A stretch of DNA of 64,000 bases, taken from assembly GCA_963924555.1 (NCBI GenBank), contig OZ004590.1, positions 2,147,001-2,211,000 on the forward strand, given 5' to 3'. Position numbers and translations under genes: made by a program. Under the pieces are notes generated by a model. The model saw nothing but the letters and a program-made list of their open reading frames with translations. It had not been told where the DNA came from and did no database searches. Of this stretch, positions 44,301 through 57,100 are shown one piece after another. The first letter of the stretch is position 1, and the number at the start of each line of letters is the position of its first letter. Origin of the DNA: Crambe crambe (lineage: Eukaryota > Porifera > Demospongiae > Poecilosclerida > Crambeidae).

Positions 44301-46313
44301 ATTGATATTGATGCGATCTTCTCGAGCGCTATTTGTTCCAACTAAGCTTGTACTATACAAAAATCAGCGCTAGTATCGATAAATTCTCCATATAACACGT
44401 GCGCGCACGTGCACAGGGCTAGCGCGCGCCAGGGGAGCCGCACGTGCGAAATATTATGTTTTTTTTGCCAACCACCAAGCAGGATCTATATACTGGAGTC
44501 CACTCAGCTCCACCCCTCACTATAGGGCTGCTACTATTATTATATACATGATATTAGTATAATGCTTCCTACAATTGTAGAGGAACTCTTAACAATGTGG
44601 GGGACTATCTCGTCTCTATGCCACATGCATGAATTGCTAACCAAGGTACACCAGGACTACTTCCAGCATTATCCATATTGGTCTGTTGCCATTGAATGAT
44701 TAGCTATTGCAGCTAAGGCTAATTATTAACGCTGGTTATGGTTCTTTTAATAATTTCGTTTCTATAATTCTATTAGCATGCTGAAGCATTTTTGACCAAA
44801 GCATTATGGACAGTATTTGAAATTGATTATAGCTAGCTAGAGAGATAGCTAATAATTATCACTGTCACTTACGTATTGATAGAAATTCCCTACTTTCACT
44901 TGATATGGGACACTGAAGGGAGCTTTGAGATACCTTCATGACATTACTTCGAGGAGGCATGGTGATTGGAGAGCCTCAATCCATCCTCAATTAGCTACCT
45001 GACCAAGAAGCAGAAAGCACTGCTTGAAGATTAGGGTAGAACTTAGAATACTGTCAAATTTGCCATTATAGCTACTGCAGCTATAGAAAAGAGTTGACTG
45101 TACTAGCTATACTATGGAAACTATTCCTTCAGCCTGAACTTCTATGGACCTGTTAGAGTTTTATAAATTAGGGTGCCAAATCTAATTTAGTTACGAGTAT
45201 ATAGCTAATAGAGATAAGGATGGTGAGTTATTTTCCCTTGTAATGTTTATAGTTAGTTGGAGGTCCCATTGTATTGAAGGTGGGGAGTCATTGAATATTT
45301 GGCTATGTGAGCCATGGTTATAGTCAGCAATTAAAAATGCTTCCTGTTTGAATTGAACGACATCCTATGAACTATGCATGAAAAATTTGAAATATCCATC
45401 GGCTCTTTCAGCTAATAAAAAAATAAATACTACTTTAATTGCTGGAAAAAGCACAAGATTCCATCAGTTTGACTTTTAAAAAGCTATTGAAGCAAAGAAT
45501 AATGTGAAATAATATTGGCTGTAGCTACAGTGAAACCTCCGAACAAGGGGACTCCGAAAAGCAGCCAAACTCTCTACTCTACAACAGCCAAACTGAATGG
45601 AATGAAATGACCTTTCCTACAATATTATAACCTCTGGGAAAGGTCACTGTAGTAACTGCTGCTTTAAAACCAGTGGTGGGGCAGGAGATGACATGTTCAA
45701 ACAATAATCATAACTTTGATGTTTCTCCACCAATGTCAGTAGCTTAGCTATGTAACTTTGTGTCTTTTAATGAGGCACACTCAGAATGATATGATAGTAA
45801 ACTCAGCTACATAATGCACAAGCCGAAATCACACCACACTCGTGTGCACACTTTAATTAATACACTTAAAGTTAGCTTTGTAGACTTAAAATTGGCTAAG
45901 CATTACAACTATTACTGATTACTCTATGAATACACATAGTTAATATTCATAACTAGTATTCATTAAACTCTCTATGTCCACCTGCCAGATAGCTAATGAT
46001 ATACATAATTATAATGCACAGAGAGGACTTTGAATGCTGATTCTTTAGCTAGAATGCGCACTGCTAGGTTATAGTAACTGCAAGGTGTATCACAGTACTT
46101 ATAGCTAAGTAATTGGCTATGCTGAGTTTTTAATGTCAGCTAGCTATATTATGGCTAATTGGATAGCTGGCCAAGAATAATCGAGATTTTGTGTGTTTGT
46201 TAATCTTGATCACAATTCATGGTATATGAATAGGGTAACATCTTTTCCTGTTCACAGCCAATGAATTTACCTTCTCTCTTCTTCCTTTTTTTTTTTTTTG
46301 TGGATATAATAGC
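44301..46313. other. Gene-poor spacer
   Basis: A short CpG-rich patch (GTGCGCGCACGTGCACAGGG, about 44399-44450) is followed by AT-rich DNA. A 38-codon stretch at 44562 with a GTACAC junction is the only exon-like item and matches nothing I know. No RNA genes or repeats are recognised. Confidence 0.4.
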
Positions 46314-46443
46314 TACGGTACGTTGCAAAAAACTCTTTGCGACTTGCTCGCGAGGCTTCGCGAAGGGTTCGTCAAGCACTTAACACGAATTCACTCGCGA
46401 GCCTTCCTTCGCGATACTGCGGTTGCCTATGTAAACAATTTTT

Positions 46444-46506
46444 GGGAGCTACGCGAGCTTCGCGAGCTTCGTGAACGTTTCCTGAGCTTCGTGAGCTTCG
46501 TGAGCT
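46444..46506. repeat. Left subterminal GAGCTTCG array
   Basis: Short direct repeats of GAGCTTCGTGA / GAGCTTCGCGA about every 9-18 bp, just inside the left terminus. Candidate binding sites for the transposase or the BEN protein. Confidence 0.8.
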
Positions 46507-46675
46507 AAGTTCAGAACATTCATTCTGCACACGAAGACACATGCTGTTGCAGTTACCTCTTTGGATGCTGTTAAAGTTAACGTTAAAGCCTTTGAGCCTC
46601 TGACTCTACCTGCTCTACGATATAGCTAACTAGCTACCTCTCGAATTTTTTGATTCAAATTCAGCATAATCCACG

Positions 46676-46735
46676 GTAAGCTGATAGCTAGCTATGATAT
46701 GAATGACTGTTCATGTTCTTATTTTGCTCTTGCAG
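46676..46735 (+). other. 60-nt intron directly before the transposase start
   Basis: CCACG|GTAAGC at 46676 and TTTTGCTCTTGCAG ending at 46735 form a good donor-acceptor pair. The transposase ATG (46739) comes 3 bp after the acceptor. It may be a 5'UTR intron, or may attach an undetected N-terminal exon. Confidence 0.5.
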
Positions 46736-46738
46736 GCT

Positions 46739-47746
46739 ATGGTTCTGAGTACATACACCAAGCAGCGAATTCTCAACATGTATTGGAAAGGATACAAAAT
46801 CTCTGCTATTGTGGAAAATCTTGTACTTCAAGACCAAATAATCGTATCCAAGCAAGGCGTCCGCCAATTCATCAAACACTACAATAAATATGGGACTATT
46901 GCTAGAAAGCCTGGATCAGGACTACCTCCTAAATTATCACCAGCTATTCAGCATTTAATTGAACAAACTATGCAAGAAGATGATGAGACCTCTGCAACTC
47001 AATTGCAGGCAAAACTGGCTTCCACTGGAATTTATGTTTCTCTGGCAACAATCGTTCGTAATAGAATTCAGCTGGGATGGACATACCGTGGTTCAGCCTA
47101 TTGCCAACTTATACGCCATCAGAACAAAGAAAAGCGACTTGAATGGGCACGTACTCACCTCCATGATGATTTCAATAATGTTATCTGGAGTGACGAAACA
47201 ACTGTTCAACTGGAAACACACAGGCGACATTGCTATCGAAAGCTTGGTGAAAAGCCTCGTCCTAAACCAAGAGCTAAGCACCCAACTAAAGTCCATGTCT
47301 GGGCTGGAATCAGTCTAAAAGGAGCTACTCAAGTATGCATTTTTGAGGGAATCATGACTGCTCCTCTCTACTGTGAAATTCTTCAGCAAACGCTCATCCC
47401 ATTCATTCAAGAACACTTTCCTCCCCCTGCCACCCACCGTTTCATGCAAGATAACGATCCAAAGCATACTTCACGTGCAGCCCAACAGTTCTTTATTGAT
47501 TCTAATATTAATTGGTGGAAAACGCCAGCTGAATCTCCAGACATGAACCCTATTGAAAATATTTGGCATGAACTCAAGGAATACATTCGTAGAGAGATCA
47601 AGCCAACAACTAAAGAAGGGCTAATTGATGGAATTAATAATTTTTGGAGTACTGTGGATATACACAAATGCAGGCGTTATATACATCATCTGAAAAAAGT
47701 TCTTCCCCGAGTAATAGAGTTAAATGGAAATGCAACTGGATACTAA
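46739..47746 (+). CDS. Tc1-family DD34E transposase
   Basis: 335 residues from ATG 46739, the usual Tc1 length of about 340. An upstream ATG at 46703 lies in what looks like an intron. The N-terminal half is a paired-type helix-turn-helix DNA-binding region (TYTKQRILNMYWKGYKI, then GTIARKPGSGLPPKL). The catalytic triad is intact: D in VIWSDETT, D in FMQDNDPKH, and E in MNPIENIWHEL, with exactly 34 residues between the second D and E. It cuts and pastes the element into TA sites in the nucleus. Frame fully open; no lesions. It faces the BEN gene tail to tail with about 545 bp between them. Confidence 0.92.
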   Translation: MVLSTYTKQRILNMYWKGYKISAIVENLVLQDQIIVSKQGVRQFIKHYNKYGTIARKPGSGLPPKLSPAIQHLIEQTMQEDDETSATQLQAKLASTGIYVSLATIVRNRIQLGWTYRGSAYCQLIRHQNKEKRLEWARTHLHDDFNNVIWSDETTVQLETHRRHCYRKLGEKPRPKPRAKHPTKVHVWAGISLKGATQVCIFEGIMTAPLYCEILQQTLIPFIQEHFPPPATHRFMQDNDPKHTSRAAQQFFIDSNINWWKTPAESPDMNPIENIWHELKEYIRREIKPTTKEGLIDGINNFWSTVDIHKCRRYIHHLKKVLPRVIELNGNATGY

Positions 47747-48291
47747 ACTGGATTATTAAGACTTCTTTTTATTAGCTATAGCTATACCATTACATTGTGA
47801 TGATTAGTTATGGGTGGCATTCATGATATTATAGGCTTGTAGCAATTAAGTAACTATAGAATTTTGACTCTAGTGACGTGACAAGCATCTTGGACATTTA
47901 GTAGCTATACGAATAGTACAATGCTTGTACTGCATGCTGCATAATACTATAGCAAGTTCATGTAGCTAGCCACTACTACTGTGTTCCTTAGCTTCCCAGC
48001 TCATCTTTCAGTTGGAAAGGTGTAGAAGATTCATTAATAGCTATAAGAATTGCTGACAGCACTAATTGCTCAACACAAGCTATACCCTATACTATTCATA
48101 TCTATATCTGAATTGGAGCACAACACATGTGAATTGGAGCATGCTACATTCACATAAAATAGGAATTTCACCTTAGACACCAGTCCACTGATTTATATTT
48201 CACATTTTAAGCGTTATTATAATTGCCAAACTCAATTCGGAGTATAGCTAACAGGGAAAAAGTAGGAATCAATTGTTTTAAGTGAGATTTG
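47747..48291. other. Convergent spacer inside the transposon
   Basis: 545 bp of AT-rich non-coding DNA holding the 3' ends of both transposon genes. No open frame or repeat is seen. Confidence 0.5.
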
Positions 48292-50856
48292 CTAATTGCG
48301 CCTGAAACTTGCACGAATTGTTTGACAAGACTTAGAGAGTGATCCTCTACATAATGTCCAGATATGTTCAAATTCTACTTGTGTCATTCCAGGTACTCGT
48401 GATTTCACCAAAGTCTTGATATAACTAAGTTTTTCTTTATTTAAAATTCCAGTATTTTTGCGACCACTTAAGCTGTTCTTTGCCAATTCTTCTTTCCCAA
48501 AAATTGCTTCCCTAGCTAAAGCAGTTGTCAGGTTTCTTAAACTTGCTACATCCGTTCCACCATGATCGTTCATTACTTCCTCTACCTTCCTTAACTTTGG
48601 TGGAGTTTTGAAAGGAGGGGGTGGAATCTTCGTGCTAGGTGTAGGTTTTGGTGTTGAAGGTTGGGAGATTGCTGTTTCTGTACTAGAGGATGTCTCATTC
48701 TGTGGTGATGAGAATCGAACCTCACTGGTTCCTTCATTATCGCTGGTAGAAAAATCCCATGAACTCAGGTAATCTGAATCTTCAAGCACATTGTAAAATT
48801 CGTCTGTTAAAGTAACCATATTATGGTCCATAGCTCTTGGGGGGGAAATTTTTTGTGAGAGAATTTGTACGTCTTCGTCAAGTTCCTGGACAGGTGACTG
48901 CATACTTGATTTCCGAATAGAAGTCTGAGGGGGAGTTTGCTGGGGAACCTGCTGTTGTTGAAAAGGGGTTGGATATTGCTGGGTCGCTGGCTGCTGAAAT
49001 GAGTTCTGCTGGGTAGTTGGCTGTTGTTGGAGTGAAGTAAACTGTGGAGTTTGCAATTGTGTCTGCTGGAGAGCTGGCTGCTGGAGTGAGGTCTGTTGGG
49101 AAGCTTGCTGTTGAATTGAAGAGTGCTGGTGCCGTTGAAATTGCTGGACTGAGGTTTGCTGTGTAGCTGGCTGCTGGAGTGAGGTTTGCTTAAATGAAAT
49201 CTGCTGGGTAGCAGGCTGCTGGAGGGAAGTCAGGTCTATAAGTGGTTGCTGGAGTGAGGTCAGCTGGGAAGGTTGTTGCTGAAATGAAGTCTGCTGCAGA
49301 GTTTGCTGCTGGAGTGAGGTCTGCTGGGTAGCTGTGGATTGTGGAATATGCTGGATAGCTGACTGCTGGAGAGCTGGCTGCTGGAGTGAATATGGTGGCT
49401 GGAGAGGGAGGAATTGAGGTTGTAGACAGGAAGCTATTGATGGCTGGTGTGACTGTTGAATGACAGTAGTCAGCAATTTCAAAATCTGCGAGTTTTGCTG
49501 TACCAATTGGGAAACTGCAGAATATAAGAAAGTGGTCAAGTCTTAATAAGAGTAGTGAATTGATTTCTGTAGCAGAGGGCAGACTTACCACAATAATCAG
49601 TCGTGGATTCCATAGAGGGAGCTTCCTTTTTTGACCTATACTTCTTCTTGCTCCCTTCACCAACTTTAAGTGTGTGCTTGGTTTTGGAGATTTCACAGGA
49701 GTCACCTGCATGTATGCAATGAAAATTCATGAGTACTCCATTGGTATGTATGTGGCCAAACCATGCATAGCAACAGTTGTAATTTGCTTCAAAATAAATG
49801 GACAATAGATTGGAATTGTGCACACCAAATTAATAATTAGCTATTGTGACTGAATCTCAAATTTATTATCTGCATAAAATTGTCAAATTCGGTCACAATG
49901 AAATAAAAGTACATACCTTCAACCAAACTGAAGGAAGTCTTTGGATACATTTGTTTACCTACACTCAAGATCTTTCCACCTATTATAATGTATATAGGTA
50001 TAATGTAAAAATAAACTGATTACTAAACTTCAGAGTCAAAAGCAGAGACTGAGTGAAAAGTATGTAGCTATGTAAATTATTATCTTAGTGTCATTCATAC
50101 ACATACAACACACTTCTTTGTGGAAGCCACAAATTACAATCCAATCATGCCATAATATACACTTACTCTCTCTCTTGGACTTGGTCATAGATTTTCCCCG
50201 CTTCCTTTTGGGTATCTGATCATCCTTATCTTCATCTTTTTCTTGTTCCTTCACCTTTTTCCCTATTATACAATAGAAAATCAAATGCATACACAAAATT
50301 GAAGGTGTAGCTACATGTGTACATGGATTTATGCATGCTGAAACTTACTTTTTCTTTTTGTTGAAGGGGCTGACCTTCCTGGCAAGTTCACTACTATCCC
50401 CTTCCATTCCTTCACTTTTCCTTGCCTCCCAGGATAAGGTAGAATGACTTCTTTTCCCTTTGTAATTGATGTACGTGGGTAGAGGGACTCCAACCACTCT
50501 TTTTCCACAAAAATCTCCTTCCCGTCCCACTGTGATGACGAGTTGCCTTCAAATCGAATGCAGTAGGAAGCAGGAGACTCTACTTTTGAAAGAATGCTAG
50601 CAGGAGGATTAGAGGGAGAATTGTCAGCATCATCTATGGCGGGAGGATCAGTAGCATCATCCGGATCAGCAGCATCATCTGTGGTAGAAGTACCGGCAGC
50701 AGGATCAACAGCGGCAGAGATTACTGGAGGAGCACAAGAGGAAGGATCATTGGTGGTGGGAGGATCAGCAGGAACATGAGAGGAAGTGTTGGCAGCATCA
50801 TCAGCGGTAGCATCATCATCAGCGGTAGCAGCACAAACTCTAACAGTCGCTGACAT
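48292..50856 (-). CDS. Transposon-borne Gln-rich BEN-domain protein
   Basis: Five exons join cleanly, all introns in phase 1: 50349-50856, 50167-50262, 49917-49979, 49589-49705, 48292-49514 (668 aa). The N-terminus has Ala/Asp/Pro-rich low complexity, then a compact segment (SYCIRFEGN...WDGKEIFVEKEWLESLYP). Lys/Arg-rich exons (IPKRKRGKSMTK, KKKYRSKKEA) look like nuclear localisation signals. The long last exon holds a Gln/Ser/Thr-rich repeat region (TSLQQPATQQ type) and a C-terminal BEN domain (LAREAIFGKEELAKNSLSG, LNKEKLSYIKTLVKSRVPG, W.LCRGSLSKSCQTIR). BEN domains bind DNA or chromatin. It lies inside the TA-flanked termini, so it moves with the transposase. A role in site recognition, silencing or activation is inferred. 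Confidence 0.85.
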
Positions 50857-50939
50857 TCTGTAGCTACGTAGCTAGCTGAATGTACGTACGCACATCTCTC
50901 TCTCTCCACAACTCTGCCTACTTGAAGCTCGTCAGCAGT

Positions 50940-51065
50940 TCGCGAGGTTCGTAAGCATGAGGCTCACGAGGTTCGTGAGCATGAGGCTCGCGAGGTTCGT
51001 GAAGTTCGCGAGCTATGGGCCATCGCGAAGCTTCGCGAACCCCTCGCGAGCGACTCGCAAAGGAT
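50940..51065. repeat. Right subterminal CGAGGTTCGTGAGC array
   Basis: Three copies of a unit of about 24 bp (CGAGGTTCGTGAGCATGAGG) followed by the palindrome TCGCGAAGCTTCGCGA, all just inside the right terminus. It mirrors the composition of the left array. Confidence 0.85.
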
Positions 51066-51135
51066 TCTTTGCAACGTACCGTAGTACTAACCTCAGTACC
51101 TCAGTATTAGTTCTGACTGGAAGTTGTAAGTTGGC

Positions 51136-54100
51136 ATGATGGGGCAAGATTGCCAGACACTTGTAACATCATTGGTTGTTGTGGCATCTTTGACAACTAT
51201 CACAAGATTCACAACAGAGGCTCTTTATAGTGCGTATAATTATTATTAGCTATAAAAATATGTAGCTTAAAAAGAATAGGCATATTAATTTTGCTAATTG
51301 TACATAATTATTAGGTTCCTGCACTAATAGCAGGTGCTACCAGGAATTTGTCAATAATACGAACTCATCATGTAATCAAGGATTTGTTGCAGGATGTCGA
51401 GGTATTGGAATTAAGTAGTTATGTATACTATTGTTCCTGTCATTGCTGTTGTCCCATCATTGCATGTTGCTATTTTATTTAGATATCAATGAATGTCTCT
51501 CCCGACCATGTATACTTGATCATAATACCAGATGTGTAAACACCCCAGGATCTTTCATATGCCGCTGTAATAATGGGTATAGAAGAAATGTATCCTGTGA
51601 AAGTAAGCTTTAAAAAACTATGCAAGTACGCATTATGTAATCCACATTCAGTGAAAACTATAGTGATTAGTTGATGCTGTGCATGCATGTCTATAGATAT
51701 CAATGAATGTGAGGAGAATCCAAACATTTGCCATCCTGATGCCACGTGTAGAGATACTAATGGCTCCTATCAGTGTATATGTAATCCAGGATTCAGAACA
51801 TATTACAACTGGCGGTACAGGCCACCCAGGATATCATGTGAGGACTGTAGCTAGCTACTTCAGAGTATCTACCTTATTATACCTTATATTCTCGACAAAA
51901 ACTGTAGCTAGTAGTTAAATACAACATGCAGTAGCAGTATGGTAATTGCTATAACTAGCTAGTTCATCTTGTTATTAATTCAGGTATACCAGACTTCATT
52001 TGCCTAAATATTACAGCGTTGACATCTATTGATATTTTTGAACCAGTCAGCACTCTCATCAGAGTGTTTGGCTGTCAAGAGAGACAGAACTACATTGGTA
52101 ATCAATTTAACAACACCAACATAAGACTACTCTACAATTTCACATTTGAGAACAGAATGGTGATTCTGTCTGAACGAGTGAATAATACTCTTGTAGCAGA
52201 TTGGTTCATGGAGGGAAGTAATTTCCCCAACGTCAGTGTCTGTTTGTCAAACTATCCCAACGACACCTGTAACACAACTGCAATTCCATCAATTATTGAT
52301 CTTGGAAACATGGAGATTTCTGTGCAGCACAACACTTCAAGGCTATTCCCTTATGGCACTCTAACTAGAGACTCATCCTTCCATGGTGTAACAGATGGTA
52401 TAGTGGGACACTATTCTCCAGAAGAAATTCCGTTCTTCAGTGGCTATTATAGAAACCTCTATGTACGTAAGGACTGGTACGAATAGCTAATTACGTATTA
52501 TCATGTCACTGTAGTTAAATAAAAAACCAAGACCATAGCGTTAAACTTAATTTGAGCGAGTGTTAGCTACACTCCTAATACACTCCTTTACCTTCATATT
52601 TAGCTCGATATAGTTACATGTAATGCTTCTTGCCAGCCGGCCTTCTCTTAATTATAGCTCACAAAAATAGTTACATGGCTCTGACATCTGGTTAGTTATA
52701 TTATGCATTGTCTCATACAATGCAATCATGAATAAAGCTTCAAGCAATGAATCATCTCTACTGGCTCCAAATGATGACAGCATCCAGCTAACATGTGCTA
52801 TAATTAAACTACGTATAATCATGATCATATTCCACAAAGAAATAGTTACAATGAGCTTCAAATGCATGCTCGATACGCACAAAATTAGAACGGATGTTTA
52901 AAGAACAATAATGCATTAATGAAATATGAACTGCTTAGCTTTCAGAAGCACCGTTTAAGTTTTATTTCTTTATAGGTAAGCAGCAATGGGATTGTGACTT
53001 TTCATCGGCGTTATCTACTATCTTCCTCACCGATACCATTTCCGTATGGGACTTCTCGTCTACCAATTATAGCTGTGCTCTGGATAGATTTTGATTTCAG
53101 AAGTCCCACTAGCCGAGTATTCCATCGTATTTATGATAATAGTGGAAGTCCATCATTGGGGGAAGCTGTTCTGAATAAATTCAACAGAAGACTACCTGGT
53201 GGGAATTTCCGAGCTGAATGGGTGGCTGTTTTCACATGGAGTGGTGCCGTCCCTTATCCTTACCATGCCAATCAGGACTGTTATACAGGAGTAAGCAGTT
53301 AGACTCATACGGATATTTCTCAAAAAGTAGTTGACCCTGAGCTTTGGTAACCTTGTTTCTATGTTAGGATTTGAATTTTGGAATCCTGAAATTGTAATTC
53401 CTGGGTGTGGCCAATTATAATTATAATGTTGTTTACTAGTTATGCATTGCTAGGGTAACTAATGATGCCTAAGTACATAGCTAAGCTGTGTGGTCATTAT
53501 TTGTTTTACATTAGATTCTTACTTTGTTTTAAATTTAAGGTGGGAACCTTCCAACTGGTTCTAGCTACTGATTTCACCCACACCCATGCCTTTTATCTTT
53601 ATGAAAATGTCACCACTGATAACTCAACGGCCAACACTCCTTCCTGCCAAGTTTATCGTGCTGTGATGGGATACGATGCTAGAGACCTTCAAAACTATTT
53701 CAACAATGACTTAACACCAGGAGAGCTTGTTAATCTTCACAAAGTGCTAGGAAACACTGGAAGGATCGGAGACTGGCATTTCGATTTCACGTTGCCTCCA
53801 GAACAATCCACAGCTGAGCAAAGGTGCCGGAGGTGGGCAAAGAGACAAACAGCCATCGACATATCCTCAATAGAGGTGCAGAGTTGCCCATGCACACGTC
53901 AACAGCTACACCATGACAGGAGGTTCTGGTTAGGATATTACTCAGGCCTCTCCTCTCGTCCAAATTGTGCAACAGTTTTGCTTTCCAGTAGCCAGCACAC
54001 ACTAGAATGCTGTTACAATGAATCTGGTGCTCTGATCGTTGGCCCCCAAGAGGGGGGAACTTTCAAATTGTACAATCCTCTTTTCTTCTATGAAAATTAC

Positions 54101-57100
54101 TACCAAGAGGATCTTTTGCCATATGAGGATTGTTGTGTCAATTCGCGAAGATGTGGACTGTACTACACCCATAGGCTGAGCAGTGACTGTTCAGACTACA
54201 AACCTCCTTCTCCATGTAAGCAACAAAGCCCATGATGTCTTAGTTCCATGCACGAGTAATTGTAATGCACATACCAGTTTTTTCTGTATGGGCTAATACA
54301 GCAGATATTCACTTATGGGGCTCATTCACTAGATATGTATGTAGGTATAGATAGGCATTTAGAATCACTACTCCTTCTCCATAATTAGCATCTTGTCGCA
54401 GGGACTGCTATTTTATAGGTCTTTTTGGTTACCATGGCTACCAATTGACTGCAAATAATCTCCACAGGCACAAAATAGGCAGAGATTTGCCAATCGTAGG
54501 CTAAAAAAATACTCCCGAGACTCCCTGTAGCTAGAAAGCAGCGGTATAGCCTTTTACCTCAGACTTATTATGAAAAGGGCCAATTAACTGACAAGCTGCT
54601 ATAATATAGCTAAGTAAATGAGTTAAGTTACAAACTCACAATTAATGGGTCCTTACTAGTCAGCCTCTATTGTGGCTAATATTACGTATGCCAGGGAATG
54701 AATTTCACTTGCAATTGCCCATTCAGTAAAAGATGTTTGATATTAATTTTTGTGAGCATAGGAATGGCCGGATCACAAAAAGGTGACCCTCAAAATTCAT
54801 CACACTTATGATACCAGATCTTTAGCATTATGTTCCAGGGACAACTGTTTTTTTTTCCAATGCAGCTTTCATGTTTGGAGAACCACATCTTCAGACTCTA
54901 GATGGCAGAAACTTCACATTTAATGGCATTGGTGAATACATTTTAGTCCAGACTCCAACCTCAATAGGACTTGATGTGCAAGCAAGACTGGAAGCATTCA
55001 GCAGCAATGTCACAGGAACTGTGATTTCCAACATTGTGGTGAAGCTGGGAGATATCTCACCAGTCCAAGTGGAAGCAGGGAGTGAGCAGCTGAATGTCTA
55101 TATTGGAGGGGTGCTTCAAGAAATGGCTGTTGGTGATTCCCCTCTAATTCTCAACAGTTCTGGTATCATCTCCACCAACCTAACTGGGGGTATTGGAAAC
55201 ATTGGAGATCTGATGGCACTGGCTATGGCCACTGAACAAATGGTTGTAAGGATGGAAGACGCTAACAGTTTGGTGATAAGTGCTGGGGAGGGAGAGTCTG
55301 TCATCGTGTCACTGCAGGCCAACTTCCTTCAACTCTCCATTGCTCTTCCAGATAGTTTTAAGAATAAAACCAGCGGTCTATTGGGAGTCTTCAATGACAA
55401 TCCTGATGATGACTTCAGAGATAGAAATGGAACCATATTGGACTTATTTACTGAGCATGACATTTATGAGCAGTTTGGTTTGTTATGTAAGTTTTGATAA
55501 TTAATACATTGTGAAGTTGCCATTCCATGGCCTTTCCAGTCCCTATAGGCTAGCACATTAATTTTGGCTATTATATCTTAGATAATGGGATCCATAATAG
55601 TTTAGAGACCTACTGGCTGGTCATTTCATGATTTGACAAGGGCTCATTAGCAGTGTCATTCGGCTTCTTGAAATTAACTTTCTTTATAGTGGCTAAGTTA
55701 ATACCTTGAATCACAAAATTGCATAATAGTTACAGTACCTTAAGGTATAATTTAAAATAGCTACTAAAAATAATTATTCATAAATCGAACCACCAGCCCT
55801 CAGCCTTGGAAGTTATACTATTGAAATTTAGCTGTTTTTATTAATAGTTTAATCGGATTCAACCCACATCAGAAGATGGGTTGAATCTGGATTCAATTAG
55901 CTAATCTGGATTAGGCCCATTTACATATCAATTCATTGTGGTAAACTAATCACAGAACCCACATGTAAACTAAACAGGCCTTTAGTCACCATAATAGCAA
56001 CAGCTCTCGGGTAAAACTTCTCAACTTTGTGTAATAACCTTATGTATACATAATTGTACGTAGGAGATCATGCACACTCTAGAATACCACCTCTCTTTTT
56101 AAAGGTTACTAGTGCTTCCACTATGATTATAATCTGTAGGGCATGTGGCAGAAGAAGAGAGTCAATTCAACTACAGTATTGGAAGCACCTCTTACTTGGC
56201 CATCAATGAAGATTACTTGAACTATCAGCCATTTTTTTCTGAGGACCTCAATGTTACCCAAGCAGTGAGGGATATGTGTCAAGGAAATCCAGCCTGCATA
56301 TATGACTCTGTGGTAACTGGCAGCATGGAGATCGGCCTTTCGACTTTGGTTGCCTCTAGAGCTAATGATGAAGTCATTCAGACATTGGGTTAGTTCATCA
56401 ATGCAAACTAGCATTATGCTCCTACATAATACTACATAGCAAAGTGAAGTGCTTTAGCTATATTATAGTGGTGGTCAATTTTCATAAATCATCCAAGATT
56501 TTAGATCCAAGTCAGAGAGAGTCTACTGTATGCAATATTATTGAACACCACCCCACCATCATTCTTATTCCTCCCCTGACTTCAATTCTAGGAAACTCAC
56601 CTCCAATTATACAAGGAAATTTTACACTGTCTGCTGATGCTAGTATTGAAGCTCTAGCAATATTCAGAGTGAGTGATCCTGATGATGATTCTGTGGACAC
56701 ATTCATGTGCTTGGTGAGTTTATAATCTAGTTGGTGATGAAAATGAGCTGAATCTCTAATGTGAAGAGCTCTTCCAGTCGTAATTACCTATAGGTCATAA
56801 AAGGACACAAACAAATATTAATAACGTGCACATTTGCTATCTTTAGCTAATAATTGGCTACTGGCTAAGACCTGAAGATTGAGCCTATAACAATACACAC
56901 GCTAGCTATAACAAATTTCTGCCACATTAGCCAATGGCTACATTCATCGTCAGGAGAACAGTTTCTGGGTCCAGGAAATCGCTCCTATAATAGATAACAA
57001 GCTGGCTCGGTCTCTGCCTTTTCCAGCGGAGTTCATCTAGACCCCTGTCTTCCCAGCTAGACGAGGGTGAACTGCTAACTTCCAGCACGTAATTCTAATT

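Larger units (their letters stand above)
46316..51081. mobile_element. Complete two-gene Tc1/mariner-type transposon with BEN-domain gene
   Basis: Termini CGGTACGTTGCAAA (left) and its reverse complement (right) are flanked by TA dinucleotides (46314-46315 and 51082-51083). Inverted similarity continues for about 50 bp (CTTTGCGA...GCTCGCGAGG) with several mismatches. Subterminal regions of both ends hold reiterated CpG-rich words (GAGCTTCGTGAGCTTCGTGA at the left, CGAGGTTCGTGAGCATGAGG at the right). Inside are two convergent genes: a DD34E transposase (+) and a multi-exon BEN protein (-). Both reading frames are open, so the copy could be active. Total length 4766 bp, well above the 1.3-2.5 kb usual for Tc1 elements. 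Confidence 0.92.

Noticed and set aside
44175..44373. Poly-Ile ORFs on both strands
   Set aside because: Artefact of the ATA microsatellite in a MITE fragment.
47407..47667. Antisense ORF in the transposase gene
   Set aside because: Shadow of the intact DD34E frame.
49190..49823. Overlapping minus-strand ORFs beside the BEN gene
   Set aside because: 49190-49711 is an out-of-frame reading of the Gln-rich repeats; 49536-49823 contains true exon 4 but extends into both introns.
52652..52882. Minus-strand ORF in intron 5 of the cadherin gene
   Set aside because: Low complexity, no recognisable domain, no start context; chance ORF.
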